From assembly GCA_937974245.1 (NCBI GenBank), contig CALJKV010000110.1:310001-374000 (forward strand): a stretch of DNA of 64,000 nucleotides, written 5' to 3'. The notes under the pieces were generated by a model. The model worked only from the letters and a program-made list of their open reading frames with translations. It searched no databases and was not told the DNA's origin. This document shows, piece after piece, positions 8,519 to 16,613 of the stretch. The DNA is from an uncultured Chloroflexota bacterium (GTDB lineage Bacteria > Chloroflexota > Anaerolineae > Aggregatilineales > Phototrophicaceae). Position 1 is the first letter of the stretch, and each line of letters opens with the position of its first letter. The position numbers and the translations under genes are program-made.

Positions 8519-9448
8519 ATGTTAAGGAAATTGATGATCAGCGCCTTCATTGTGGCGGTACTCGGATTAATCGCATTCAGTGTCTACGACGCCAGCCAGT
8601 CACCGGAAACGTCTCCGCTCGCGGTTACGGATACCCAGCAGGCGGCCCTGGCGGTACAGGCCACGCACCAGCCAGCTAACGCGGGCGGTGTCAATGCCTC
8701 TACCAATGCCAACCCGGATATGATGGCCCAACCGGTACAGGAACAACTTCAGCTTTCCACTGAAAACGTGGGCGACATCTGGCAGGCCACCGGCACAATC
8801 ACGATTTTGGATGACTTCGGCATGACCATTGCAACGGACGAAGGTGAGTTCTACGTCGAACTTGGCCCGCCAACCTACTGGCAGGTACAGGGTGTCCCGC
8901 TGGCGGTAGACAGTGTTGTCACGGTGGCTGGGTTCAACAATGAAGGCCAGATTCACGCCCGCGTCGTCACCCTCGGCGAACAGCAGTTGGTCATCCGCAC
9001 CGAAACCGGGCAACCATTGTGGTCGGGTGGCGTGGATAATGCTGGTGGTGCGAACCACACGACGACGGTAGACGGCACCGTACAACCGGCTGGCACCGGC
9101 CAGACCGAGTTCCAGGTCGCAGCGGACGATTGGGTGACGATTACCGGCACAATCAGCGCCGTAACCAATGGCGGCCTGACGGTGCAAACCCCCGAAGGTG
9201 ATCTGCTCAGCCTGCAATTAGGACGCCCCGACTTCTGGCAGAGCCAGCAAATCACACTGGCAGTCGGTGACCCGGTTGAAATCCTCGGTTTCTGGTCTGG
9301 TACGCAGTTCATGGTCGGTGATATCACCAAGACCCTGACTGGCGAACATATCATCCTGCGTGACCCGAATGGGCGGCAGCTCTGGGGTGGGCCGGGACGC
9401 AACGGTGCCAGCAATGGGCAAAGCAATCGCCAGGGCAATGGTTCATAG
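8519..9448 (+). CDS. Secreted or anchored protein with two homologous beta domains
   Basis: The protein has 309 residues, with an AAGGAG ribosome site. An N-terminal hydrophobic segment (about 5-24) would anchor or export it. Two related units follow, about 85-170 and 205-295: each has a W-x-x-x-GTI start, a T(I/V)xTxEG strand, an LGxPxxWQ core, an LAVxxxVxxxGF strand and an end in Q(P/L)LW-like residues. This resembles DUF5666/OB-like beta-barrel repeats found in exported bacterial proteins. Between them is a low-complexity linker. It precedes the cytochrome b operon by 64 bp on the same strand, so it may be an accessory of that electron-transfer complex. Function is unknown. Confidence 0.75.
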   Translation: MLRKLMISAFIVAVLGLIAFSVYDASQSPETSPLAVTDTQQAALAVQATHQPANAGGVNASTNANPDMMAQPVQEQLQLSTENVGDIWQATGTITILDDFGMTIATDEGEFYVELGPPTYWQVQGVPLAVDSVVTVAGFNNEGQIHARVVTLGEQQLVIRTETGQPLWSGGVDNAGGANHTTTVDGTVQPAGTGQTEFQVAADDWVTITGTISAVTNGGLTVQTPEGDLLSLQLGRPDFWQSQQITLAVGDPVEILGFWSGTQFMVGDITKTLTGEHIILRDPNGRQLWGGPGRNGASNGQSNRQGNGS

Positions 9449-9512
9449 TGAACGAGCGCGGTAGGGGGATGCATCAGACTGCATCCCTCATCCGTTACGC
9501 AATAGGAGCAAA

Positions 9513-10904
9513 ATGAAAATGTCTACCATTGACCCTCGACCCGATCAACTCCCGCAGCGTGTGGCTGACTCGGTAAGCCGGGACGAATTCCCGCTCGATA
9601 CCGAACGCTCGCGGCTGAAGTACGTCATGAATAACCTGATCCTGCATATTCACCCCAGCAAAGTCGCCCGTCCTACCCTCAAGTTCACCTATACCTGGGG
9701 ACTGGGGGGTATGGCGATCCTGCTGCTGGCGGTTCTGGTCGGCACCGGCATTCTGCTGATGTTTGTGTACACGCCATCGCCTGATACCGCTTATAACGAC
9801 ATGCTGGCACTGCAAACCGATGTCAACTTCGGCCAGTTGCTCCGTAACCTGCATCACTGGAGCGGTAATCTGCTGGTGATAGTGGCCTTCCTGCACCTGC
9901 TCCGGGTGTTCTTCACCGGTGGGATGCGCCCCCCCCGCGAGTTTAACTGGGCGCTGGGCGTGGCGTTGTTGCTGCTGGTGGTTGGCGCGAACTTCACCGG
10001 CTACCTGCTTCCCTGGGATCAACTGGCATACTGGGCGGTAACTGTCGGATCAAGCCTGCTCGGTTACATCCCGTTCGTCGGGGAAAGCCTGAGCCAGCTT
10101 ATCCTGGGCGGCCCGGAGGTGAGCGCGGCCACACTAACGAATTTCTACGGACTGCATGTGGCGATTATCCCCATGTTGATCTTCTTCATCGCATCATTCC
10201 ATATCTGGCGCGTGCGTAAAGATACGCTTTCTATCCCGCGCAACCTGGACGAAGAACCCACAGGTCGTGTCGAGAAAGTATCCACGCTGCCCAACCTGGT
10301 GAGTATTGAAGTGGTCTTCGCGCTGGTTGTGATGGCCGGGCTACTGTTGTGGGCATCCTGGGTGAACGCGCCGCTGGAAGCTGCTGCCGACCCGAACCAC
10401 AGTCCGAACCCGGCGAAGGCTGCGTGGTATTTCATGGGGTTGCAGGAGCTTTTGCTCCATTTTCATCCGGTCTTTGGCGCGATTGTTATCCCGGCGCTGG
10501 GTATGGCGGGGCTGGTGGTATTCCCGTACCTGCGCTTTGATACCGACTCGGAAGGTATCTGGTTCCGGTCACGAAAGGGGCGGCGTATGGCCTGGGTGGC
10601 CGCAATCAGCGCCCTGATTGTCACGCCGCTGCTGGTGTTGTGGGATGAATACGTCCTTGACCTGCCGGCGCTGCTTCCCGACCTGCCGACGATTGTGAGC
10701 AACGGGTGGATACCGCTGATCTTCGTCCTGATTTCTCTGGCCGCCTACTACTGGCTGGTGAAATGGTGGTTCAAGGCCACCAGAGACGAGGCGCGGCAGG
10801 CAGTTTTCATCGTGCTGGTTGTTTCCTTTATCATTCTGACGATTATTGGTGTCGCCTTCCGGGGTGAAGGCATGGCGCTTATGTGGCCCTGGGAGGTGAT
10901 GTAA
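9513..10904 (+). CDS. Cytochrome b of a bc/b6f-type complex, full length
   Basis: The protein has 463 residues, with GGAG 7 nt before the ATG. Haem-binding helices read LHHWSGNLLVIVAFLH (H114, H128) and GLHVAIIPMLIFFIASFH (H215, H230). The spacing of 14 and 15 between ligand pairs is that of cytochrome b6, not mitochondrial cytochrome b (14 and 14). The C-terminal half contains PNPAKAAWYF, the subunit IV version of the quinol-site PEWY region, so b6-like and subunit IV-like parts are joined in one chain. It should oxidise quinol and pass electrons to the Rieske protein encoded next, with which it overlaps by one base. Confidence 0.93.
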   Translation: MKMSTIDPRPDQLPQRVADSVSRDEFPLDTERSRLKYVMNNLILHIHPSKVARPTLKFTYTWGLGGMAILLLAVLVGTGILLMFVYTPSPDTAYNDMLALQTDVNFGQLLRNLHHWSGNLLVIVAFLHLLRVFFTGGMRPPREFNWALGVALLLLVVGANFTGYLLPWDQLAYWAVTVGSSLLGYIPFVGESLSQLILGGPEVSAATLTNFYGLHVAIIPMLIFFIASFHIWRVRKDTLSIPRNLDEEPTGRVEKVSTLPNLVSIEVVFALVVMAGLLLWASWVNAPLEAAADPNHSPNPAKAAWYFMGLQELLLHFHPVFGAIVIPALGMAGLVVFPYLRFDTDSEGIWFRSRKGRRMAWVAAISALIVTPLLVLWDEYVLDLPALLPDLPTIVSNGWIPLIFVLISLAAYYWLVKWWFKATRDEARQAVFIVLVVSFIILTIIGVAFRGEGMALMWPWEVM

Positions 10905-11401
10905 TGGCAAGGACAGCGCGTAAACCACAGCAAGAACCGACCCGCCGTGACTTTCTTCAAATCGCCTGGGCGGCAACCGGCGCGATTACACTGGCGGTTG
11001 GCGGGGGTGTGACCCTGAGTTTCTTTGCCCCGCGTGTGATTGAGGGGGAATTTGGTGGTGTGTTCACTCTGGGGACGGCAGATGATTTTCCGCCCGGCAG
11101 CGTGACCCCGGTCACCAGTGGCCGGTTCTACCTAGTACGGCAGGCGGACGGCGGTTTCGTGGCGCTTTACCAGAAATGCACGCACCTGGGTTGTGCCGTC
11201 CCCTGGAACCCGGAAACCGGCAGTTTTATCTGCCCGTGCCATGCCTCGGCTTTCGAGATGGATGGTGAGGTGATTAACCCACCCGCGCCCCGCCCGCTGG
11301 ATCGTTTCCCGGTTACGATCACCGATGGCATTATCAGTGTGGACACCGGGGAACGTATCGAACGCGATCACGCCAGCGGCGCAGACGCCGTATACGCATA
11401 G
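10904..11401 (+). CDS. Rieske iron-sulfur protein with Tat signal
   Basis: The protein has 165 residues. The ATG at 10904 shares its A with the TAA stop of the cytochrome b gene; an upstream start in frame would lie inside that gene. A twin-arginine signal (RRDFLQ, residues 14-19) precedes a membrane helix (about 20-40), which also serves as the anchor. The 2Fe-2S ligands are in CTHLGC (C92, H94) and CPCHASAF (C110, H113), with the C97-C112 disulfide pair present. It is the high-potential electron acceptor from quinol in the complex. The AGGAGG that precedes the next gene overlaps its stop. Confidence 0.95.
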   Translation: MARTARKPQQEPTRRDFLQIAWAATGAITLAVGGGVTLSFFAPRVIEGEFGGVFTLGTADDFPPGSVTPVTSGRFYLVRQADGGFVALYQKCTHLGCAVPWNPETGSFICPCHASAFEMDGEVINPPAPRPLDRFPVTITDGIISVDTGERIERDHASGADAVYA

Positions 11402-11411
11402 GAGGGCGATC

Positions 11412-12467
11412 ATGAGTCGTAATCTGGCCTGGACAGGCTTTTTAGCAACACTATTGATCCTTGTGACGCTGGTGATGGCCGCGATGCGCGAACCGGCATT
11501 ACAGGCGCGGGCGGAAGAAACCCAACTGATTACAGCGGTCACCGATGGTATGGATATTTACCTGGAAAACTGCGTTGTCTGTCATGGCGCAGCCGGGGAA
11601 GGTGTTGGCGCATACCCGGCGCTGGCACTTGCCAGCAGTATGGATGACGATGCCCTGTATAAGACGATTGAGCGTGGGCGCTTCAACACGCAGATGGCCG
11701 CCTACGGTATTGATGAGGGGGGCATCCTGAGTGATTCGCAGATTGACAGCCTGGTATCGTTCGTCCAGAACGTGAATTGGCGTATCGTGTATACCCGCGC
11801 CGAGGAACTGGATGTCCTGCCACCGCAGTTCGTGGCCGCGCCGGTTTCCGAAGAAACGCTAGTGCAGGTTGAGTCGCTGATTGGCGGAACAGCATTGGCG
11901 GACGGATTATCCCTGTATGCCGCTAACTGTGTCGCATGTCATGGGGCGAACCTGCAAGGCTCAACGATTGCGCCGACACTGAATACGGATGTCATCCGGC
12001 AGACTGACGGCTTCGAACTGGCGCGGATTATCGAGCAGGGCGTCCCCGGCACATTGATGGCCGGGTGGAGCAAAGCTTTAACTGGTGAACAGATTAGCAC
12101 CCTGGTACAGCTCTTACAACGGTGGGATGAAGTACAAAATATGGGTGTGTCTGTGCCGGTTGTCGAGGCTGAACCGATTGATATGAGTCCGGAAGTTATC
12201 GCCAGTGGCGCACGCCTATTCAATATCACCTGTACCTCGTGTCATGGGGTCGAGGGGTACGGCTCCCCGATGGCTCCGGCGTTGAATAACTCCCTGTTCC
12301 TGACGACGACCTCCGATACGCAGATTCACCAAATTATCGCGATGGGCGTCTCTGGAACGATCATGCCGGCCTGGAGTTCACGGCTGGGCGATGCGGAAAT
12401 CAACGCGCTGATCGCCTATATGCGAAGCTGGGAGGCCGACGCGCCGATCATCACGCAGGCGCGGTAA
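11412..12467 (+). CDS. Tri-haem membrane-anchored cytochrome c
   Basis: The protein has 351 residues from the ATG at 11412, preceded by GGAGG at 7 nt; a longer open frame back to 11325 is a shadow of the Rieske gene. One N-terminal helix (about 8-25) anchors it. Three cytochrome c domains follow, each with a CxxCH: CVVCH (54-58), CVACH (173-177) and CTSCH (274-278). Domains 2 and 3 are clearly related (an LAPTLN or MAPALN segment and a GTLMAGWS or GTIMPAWS sixth-ligand region). It replaces the cytochrome c1/f subunit as electron exit of the complex. A hairpin terminator follows at 12484. Confidence 0.93.
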   Translation: MSRNLAWTGFLATLLILVTLVMAAMREPALQARAEETQLITAVTDGMDIYLENCVVCHGAAGEGVGAYPALALASSMDDDALYKTIERGRFNTQMAAYGIDEGGILSDSQIDSLVSFVQNVNWRIVYTRAEELDVLPPQFVAAPVSEETLVQVESLIGGTALADGLSLYAANCVACHGANLQGSTIAPTLNTDVIRQTDGFELARIIEQGVPGTLMAGWSKALTGEQISTLVQLLQRWDEVQNMGVSVPVVEAEPIDMSPEVIASGARLFNITCTSCHGVEGYGSPMAPALNNSLFLTTTSDTQIHQIIAMGVSGTIMPAWSSRLGDAEINALIAYMRSWEADAPIITQAR

Positions 12468-12483
12468 GTGGCGGTTTTCACCT

Positions 12484-12513
12484 GGGGAGGGCGGCAAACC
12501 CTCCCCTTTCTGT
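12484..12513 (+). terminator. Terminator of the cytochrome operon
   Basis: A GGGGAGGG/CCCTCCCC stem (12484-12491 with 12499-12506) has a 7-nt loop and is followed by TTTC, 16 bp after the cytochrome c stop. Confidence 0.65.
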
Positions 12514-12528
12514 TAGAATGATGGTATT

Positions 12529-12698
12529 GCTTTCTAAGCCCTCCTCAGCCCTCCTTCAAGGGGACATACGTCCCCGTCTCAGTCGCCGTAAACGGGGCGG
12601 GAACAACCCCTCCCCAGCCCTCCCCGTAAACGGGGCGGGAGTCGGGTCAGCCGGGATCAACAAGCCTCTTTCGCTGGCGGGGGAGATTTAGAGGGGGT
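12529..12698 (+). repeat. GC-rich dispersed repeat, copy A
   Basis: This intergenic element contains the blocks GTCTCAGTCGCCG, AATCAACAAG and CTGGCGGGGGAGATTTAGAG. The same blocks in the same order, reverse-complemented, occur at 15215-15347. Copy A has an extra internal segment of about 40 nt (a partial duplication of the CCGTAAACGGGGCGGGA portion). The stretch 12699-12809 after it holds only the leader of the response regulator gene and a CCCCTACGG motif at 12746. Confidence 0.8.
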
Positions 12699-12809
12699 GC
12701 TAAGGCCAAAGCGATACAAAGCGCAGTTACCCTGAACGTGGGGTGCCCCTACGGAAAATTGGTACATCTGCACTATACCTGACAACAAATCGAGCGTTAG
12801 AGATCAACC

Positions 12810-13502
12810 ATGAGCAAGAAAATTCTGATCGCAGACGATGAACAGCATATTCTGGATACCCTGGGCGCGTATCTCAAAGCCGAAGGGTATGAGATTGTGA
12901 CCGTTCATAACGGGCGAGACGCGGTGTTTACATTTCGTCACGAGAATCCCGATATGGTTATTCTGGATGTGATGATGCCGGAGATGAACGGCTGGGAAGC
13001 GGCGCGACTGATCCGGCGGGAAAGCAGTGTGCCACTGTTGTTCCTGACCGCCCGCGTGGATGACATTGACCAGATTACCGGTCTGGAAATCGGGGCGGAC
13101 GACTATATCACCAAGCCATTCAGCCCGCGCGTGGTGGTGGCGCGGGTGCGGGCACTGCTCCGGCGAATGGACTCCTCGCTCTCCCCGGAGACGCAGGTCT
13201 GGCGGGTGGGCGAGCTGGAACTGAACGTACCGATGCGGACGGTGACTATTGGCGGGAAACGGGTCGAGCTGACACCGAGTGAGTTCATCCTGTTACAAAC
13301 ACTGATCGCACGCCCTGGCCGGGTGTTCACACGGATGGAACTGCTCGACTACGTGCAGGGCGAGGCTTACGCTGCCTATGAGCGCACGATTGATGTTCAT
13401 GTCAAGAATCTGCGAATCAAGATTGAAGTTGACCCCAAGACGCCGGAATATGTGGAGACGGTATATGGGGTTGGGTATCGTATGAGGCCGGAAAATGAAT
13501 AG
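12810..13502 (+). CDS. OmpR/PhoB-type response regulator
   Basis: The protein has 230 residues. The receiver domain (about 4-117) has the acidic pair DD (9-10), phospho-acceptor D53 in VILDVMMPEMNGWE, Thr in LFLTAR and Lys in YITKPFSPR. The winged-helix DNA-binding domain (about 130-225) has the ELTPSEFILLQTLIARPGRVFTRMELL and RTIDVHVKNLRIKIE segments. It acts as a transcription factor phosphorylated by the kinase encoded next; the genes overlap by 8 bp. The pair sits between two inverted copies of a repeat. Confidence 0.95.
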   Translation: MSKKILIADDEQHILDTLGAYLKAEGYEIVTVHNGRDAVFTFRHENPDMVILDVMMPEMNGWEAARLIRRESSVPLLFLTARVDDIDQITGLEIGADDYITKPFSPRVVVARVRALLRRMDSSLSPETQVWRVGELELNVPMRTVTIGGKRVELTPSEFILLQTLIARPGRVFTRMELLDYVQGEAYAAYERTIDVHVKNLRIKIEVDPKTPEYVETVYGVGYRMRPENE

Positions 13503-14868
13503 ACTGTGGCTGCGGCTGGCACTGAGTTTCCTGATCGTCACCTGGCTGGTGGTGGGCGTGGTGGCGCTTATGGTCAGCGCCTCGGTGCAGTCGAATTTCA
13601 GCGATTACGTTCTCAAGACCAATATCGCCCGATTCGGCCAGGACCTGGTGGCGCAGGTCGAGGCGTATTACACGGCCAACGGCACCTGGGAAGGCAGCGG
13701 TACACTCCTGCCGGAACGGGGCGGGGGTAGTGGAAGTGGAGGCGGGGGTGGGAGTCAAGAGGTGCGCGGCGCACAACTCTTTATCGCGGATTCGGGCGGT
13801 ATTGTTGTGGCGGCTACCCAGCCCGATTGGGTCGGACAACCGTTAGCGACGCTGGGCACCACCCGCAATATAGATATCCGCGTGAACGGGCGACTGGTGG
13901 GCATCCTGGGGGAGCAGACGCCTGGTTCGCTGGTGATTGACGAGGCGGAACAGCAGTTCTCGCAGGAGACGACCAGTGGATTGCTGTTGACGGCGCTGTT
14001 TGGCGGGGTGGCGGCGTTCCTGCTGGGCATCCTGGTTTCGTACAGTCTGACACGTCCTCTACAACGCCTGACTGATGCGGTGAGCGACTGGACGGTTCAT
14101 GACCTGGGGCAGCAGGTGGTGGTTTCCGGGACGGACGAAATGCGCCGGATGGCGGGGGCATTCAATACGCTCTCCGGGCGGTTGGGGGAAGGCGAACAGG
14201 CGCGGCGGCAGATGGCGGCGGACATCGCCCATGAACTACGCACGCCGGTAACGATTATGCGCGGCCACCTGGAAGCGATGATGGACGGGGTGTACCCGCT
14301 GGATACGGCGCATTTAGGGGTGGCGTATGACCAGGTTCTGCACCTGAACCGGCTGGTGGAGGATTTGCGCCTGTTGACGCTGGCCGAAGCCGGGCATTTA
14401 CCGCTGAACCAGGCACGGCTGAAACTGGTAACGCTCATCCAACAGGCGGCGGAACGCTTCGAGCCGCTGGCACAGGACGCGGGGATTACGCTGGAGGTGG
14501 AAATCCCGGATTCTCTTCCAGATGTATACGCCGATTCACACCGATTGCTCCAGGTGTTCGATAACCTGTTGACGAACGCGCTGCGCCATACGCCGGAGAA
14601 AGGGCGAATCGCGGTTCGGGCGAAACAGACGGCGGACACGATCAAGGTCAGTGTGTTTAACAGCGGGCAGCCGATCCCCCCGGAGCAGGCGGCGCGGTTG
14701 TTCGACCAGTTCTGGCGGGCGGACGAAGCCCGGAAGCGGGACGCAGGGGGCAGCGGCCTGGGGCTGGCGATCAGCCGGGAGTTAGTGCGGTTACACGGGG
14801 GCGAGATGGTGTGTGAGCCAGCGCCGGACGGGGCATGTTTCACGTTCACGCTGCCGGTGGGGAAGTAG
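13495..14868 (+). CDS. Membrane sensor histidine kinase (BaeS-like)
   Basis: The protein has 457 residues and its ATG lies inside the end of the regulator gene. TM1 (about 9-29) and TM2 (about 163-184) flank an extracytoplasmic sensor domain that contains a Gly/Ser-rich loop at 76-87 (GGGSGSGGGGGS). A HAMP domain (about 185-235), HisKA with H246 in DIAHELRTPV, and HATPase_c with DNLLTNALRHTP and GGSGLGLAIS follow. All catalytic boxes are intact. The signal is unknown; the sensor loop sits before a beta-rich segment and looks like a flexible insertion. Confidence 0.94.
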   Translation: MNRLWLRLALSFLIVTWLVVGVVALMVSASVQSNFSDYVLKTNIARFGQDLVAQVEAYYTANGTWEGSGTLLPERGGGSGSGGGGGSQEVRGAQLFIADSGGIVVAATQPDWVGQPLATLGTTRNIDIRVNGRLVGILGEQTPGSLVIDEAEQQFSQETTSGLLLTALFGGVAAFLLGILVSYSLTRPLQRLTDAVSDWTVHDLGQQVVVSGTDEMRRMAGAFNTLSGRLGEGEQARRQMAADIAHELRTPVTIMRGHLEAMMDGVYPLDTAHLGVAYDQVLHLNRLVEDLRLLTLAEAGHLPLNQARLKLVTLIQQAAERFEPLAQDAGITLEVEIPDSLPDVYADSHRLLQVFDNLLTNALRHTPEKGRIAVRAKQTADTIKVSVFNSGQPIPPEQAARLFDQFWRADEARKRDAGGSGLGLAISRELVRLHGGEMVCEPAPDGACFTFTLPVGK

Positions 14869-14941
14869 TTGTGAGTCGTCAGTTTTCAGTGTTCGGTTGT
14901 CAGTTGTTTGGTGTGTGTGCCGGTGTTTTGTTGCATTGGGA

Positions 14942-15021
14942 GGCATTTTTGCCGCAAATTGCCTCATAAAAGGGTGTTCTGGGTCAGTCAACAAGGGAAG
15001 AAACGGGGCATTTTTGCCGCA
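14942..15021. repeat. Twofold GGCATTTTTGCCGCA motif
   Basis: GGCATTTTTGCCGCA occurs at 14942-14956 and 15007-15021, 65 bp apart. The second is followed by GCGGATTTTTGCGGCAATTGC-like sequence that is nearly its inverse, so the stretch could fold into hairpins. Confidence 0.6.
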
Positions 15022-15214
15022 TAGCGGATTTTTGCGGCAATTGCAGCGATTGCAGCAATCCTGGTTGTCAGCCGTCAGGGGTCGGTTTTCAGGAAAAGCC
15101 GTGAAAAGCTGAAAGCACCGAGTGAAAAGTGCTGAGGCATGGGGAAAGACATCTGACACAGGGCGATTGCATCAAAATGGGAATTTCAATATGATGTACA
15201 CTTCTGGCTTTTTT

Positions 15215-15347
15215 ACCCCCTCTAAATCTCCCCCGCCAGCGGGGGCGACTTGTTGATTCTGTTTGACCAGCCCCCTGCCCGTTTGCGGCGACTGAGACAG
15301 GGATACATGTTCCCTCAATGGAGGGTTGGGGAGGGGGCAGAGAAGGC
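15215..15347 (-). repeat. GC-rich dispersed repeat, copy B (inverted relative to copy A)
   Basis: Read on the minus strand it matches copy A from the GCCTTCT..GCCCCCTCC end through GTCTCAGTCGCCG, AATCAACAAG and CTGGCGGGGGAGATTTAGAG to GGGGGT. It lacks the extra internal segment of copy A. No ORF of transposase type lies between the copies, only the two-component genes. Confidence 0.8.
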
Positions 15348-15491
15348 TTTTTTATAGAGTGAATTTGATGCGATTGCCCTGACATCTAACACCCTGTCAC
15401 TAAAAACGGATGGGCTACAAGATTACTATACTCCATTTGCGGGCAAAAAGGGTGAATCTTTGTTCGAACATTTGTTCAGTTTTGGCGGGGT

Positions 15492-15587
15492 GGGGTGGTC
15501 AGAATCCAAGATTAAGACAGGAATTCATGCCGGATAACCATCGTAAAAGTCATTGTTAGTTAGTCTGATTTGATTTGTGACCACCCC
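15492..15587. repeat. Possible miniature inverted-repeat element
   Basis: A perfect 10-bp terminal inverted repeat (GGGGTGGTCA at 15492-15501, TGACCACCCC at 15578-15587) bounds 76 bp without coding sequence. This would fit a small mobile element, but only one copy is in the window and I see no clear target duplication. Confidence 0.35.
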
Positions 15588-15621
15588 TCATATAATTAAT
15601 TCTATCAGTCACTTCTCTTAT

Positions 15622-16308
15622 TCACCCAATTGTATTCAAGCCATAGATCAAAGGAACCATCAGCATGAAAACTATGGCTGAATAGCCATAAATGTGCATG
15701 TCTCTTCCATGACGGAAACCCCACTTATGTGAGATGATACTGGCGATTGACCGACTGATGATTCCAACAGCGAAGAAGTGAGTTGCTATGAACGCATTGG
15801 AAACCGCGACAACTAAACTAAGTAGGAAAAGGACCTCTAATAAGGCAAGTACATATGAAATTACTTTGCTTTGCGATAAAAAATAATCGAACCAGATTCC
15901 GCTCGCTAAAAGGGTTAAGCCATAAATTGCCCCTACAAAACCCATGCTGATAACTGCGAAAACCCTATTTGATCCAAAATTGTTTCCAAAAAATGTGTAG
16001 TTGTCAGTTATTGTCATTATCGCCAACAAACAACCTAATCCTAATGTAGCCATATATTCTTCTATGCTTCCATGAAGCAGCTTGTATTCTCTTTGAAAAG
16101 ATTCACCAATGGCTTTTCTTAACGACTTGTCCCGCATATCCTTGAATGGCTGTATAAAGAAAGCAAAATTTGTACCAAGAATAATGCCAGCATACACAGC
16201 CCCGATTTCATAAGCTAACTGTTGATTGATGGATTGCACGAATGCGATACTTACAAGCATCAATAGATTAGCTATCAGGAAAGAAATGAATTTCATCCTC
16301 GATTTCAC
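15622..16308 (-). CDS. Polytopic membrane protein of unknown function
   Basis: The protein has 228 residues. The GTG at 16308 is preferred because GGAG lies 8 nt upstream; the internal ATG at 16296 has only a too-close AGG. About six hydrophobic helices are visible, for example 7-25, 34-52, 88-103, 117-137, 147-170 and 205-225. A basic loop KDMRDKSLRKAIGESFQREYK lies between helices 2 and 3, and KWGFRHGRDMH before the last. I recognise no family. Its base composition is clearly AT-richer than its neighbours, suggesting recent acquisition. It stands alone between repeats and the aminotransferase gene. Confidence 0.7.
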   Translation of the reverse strand: MKSRMKFISFLIANLLMLVSIAFVQSINQQLAYEIGAVYAGIILGTNFAFFIQPFKDMRDKSLRKAIGESFQREYKLLHGSIEEYMATLGLGCLLAIMTITDNYTFFGNNFGSNRVFAVISMGFVGAIYGLTLLASGIWFDYFLSQSKVISYVLALLEVLFLLSLVVAVSNAFIATHFFAVGIISRSIASIISHKWGFRHGRDMHIYGYSAIVFMLMVPLIYGLNTIG

Positions 16309-16613
16309 TTCAGAGGTCTCCTTGAATCATTTCCCTTCTTAGTAATGAATATAGGTTACTAGAGCATAAACACCAGCGCAATTGAAACAAATAATGAGGG
16401 AAGTACTTATGGGTCACGAGTTTGTTCTATGCAAGCTGGTTTTTCTGCCGATCCCAACCCGCCCCCATGACAATCAGCACGGCTTTGGCCTGATAATTTC
16501 CCCTATTTTGCCGATGTATGCCCATGCGGTGAAAGGTGCGTTAAAATAGATAGATTGTTCATCGCAATACTGCGTTTTTCATATGATACGTTGATACGGA
16601 GGGCGACGCGCCT
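16309..16613. other. Intergenic region before the aminotransferase gene
   Basis: About 305 bp with a shift from AT-rich to GC-rich sequence. TTAAAATAGATAG near 16541 may belong to a promoter, and GGAGGGCGACGC before 16614 supplies the ribosome site. Nothing else is seen. Confidence 0.4.

Larger units (their letters stand above)
14869..15621. other. Non-coding region rich in repeats
   Basis: No gene is visible in about 750 bp. In order it holds GTCAG/CAGTT-type simple repeats (14875-14910), a twofold GGCATTTTTGCCGCA motif, repeat copy B and an AT-rich tail with a 10-bp inverted repeat (15492-15501 and 15578-15587). A GAACATTTGTTC palindrome stands at 15466-15477. Confidence 0.6.

Noticed and set aside
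14813..15112. 99-codon open frame over the end of the kinase gene
   Set aside because: It overlaps the kinase gene in another frame and its remainder is repeat-rich intergenic DNA.
15465..15478. CGAACATTTGTTCA, resembling a LexA (SOS) box of the Gram-positive type
   Set aside because: No SOS-type gene lies next to it; it is at the 3' side of the orphan membrane gene and the match to the consensus is imperfect.
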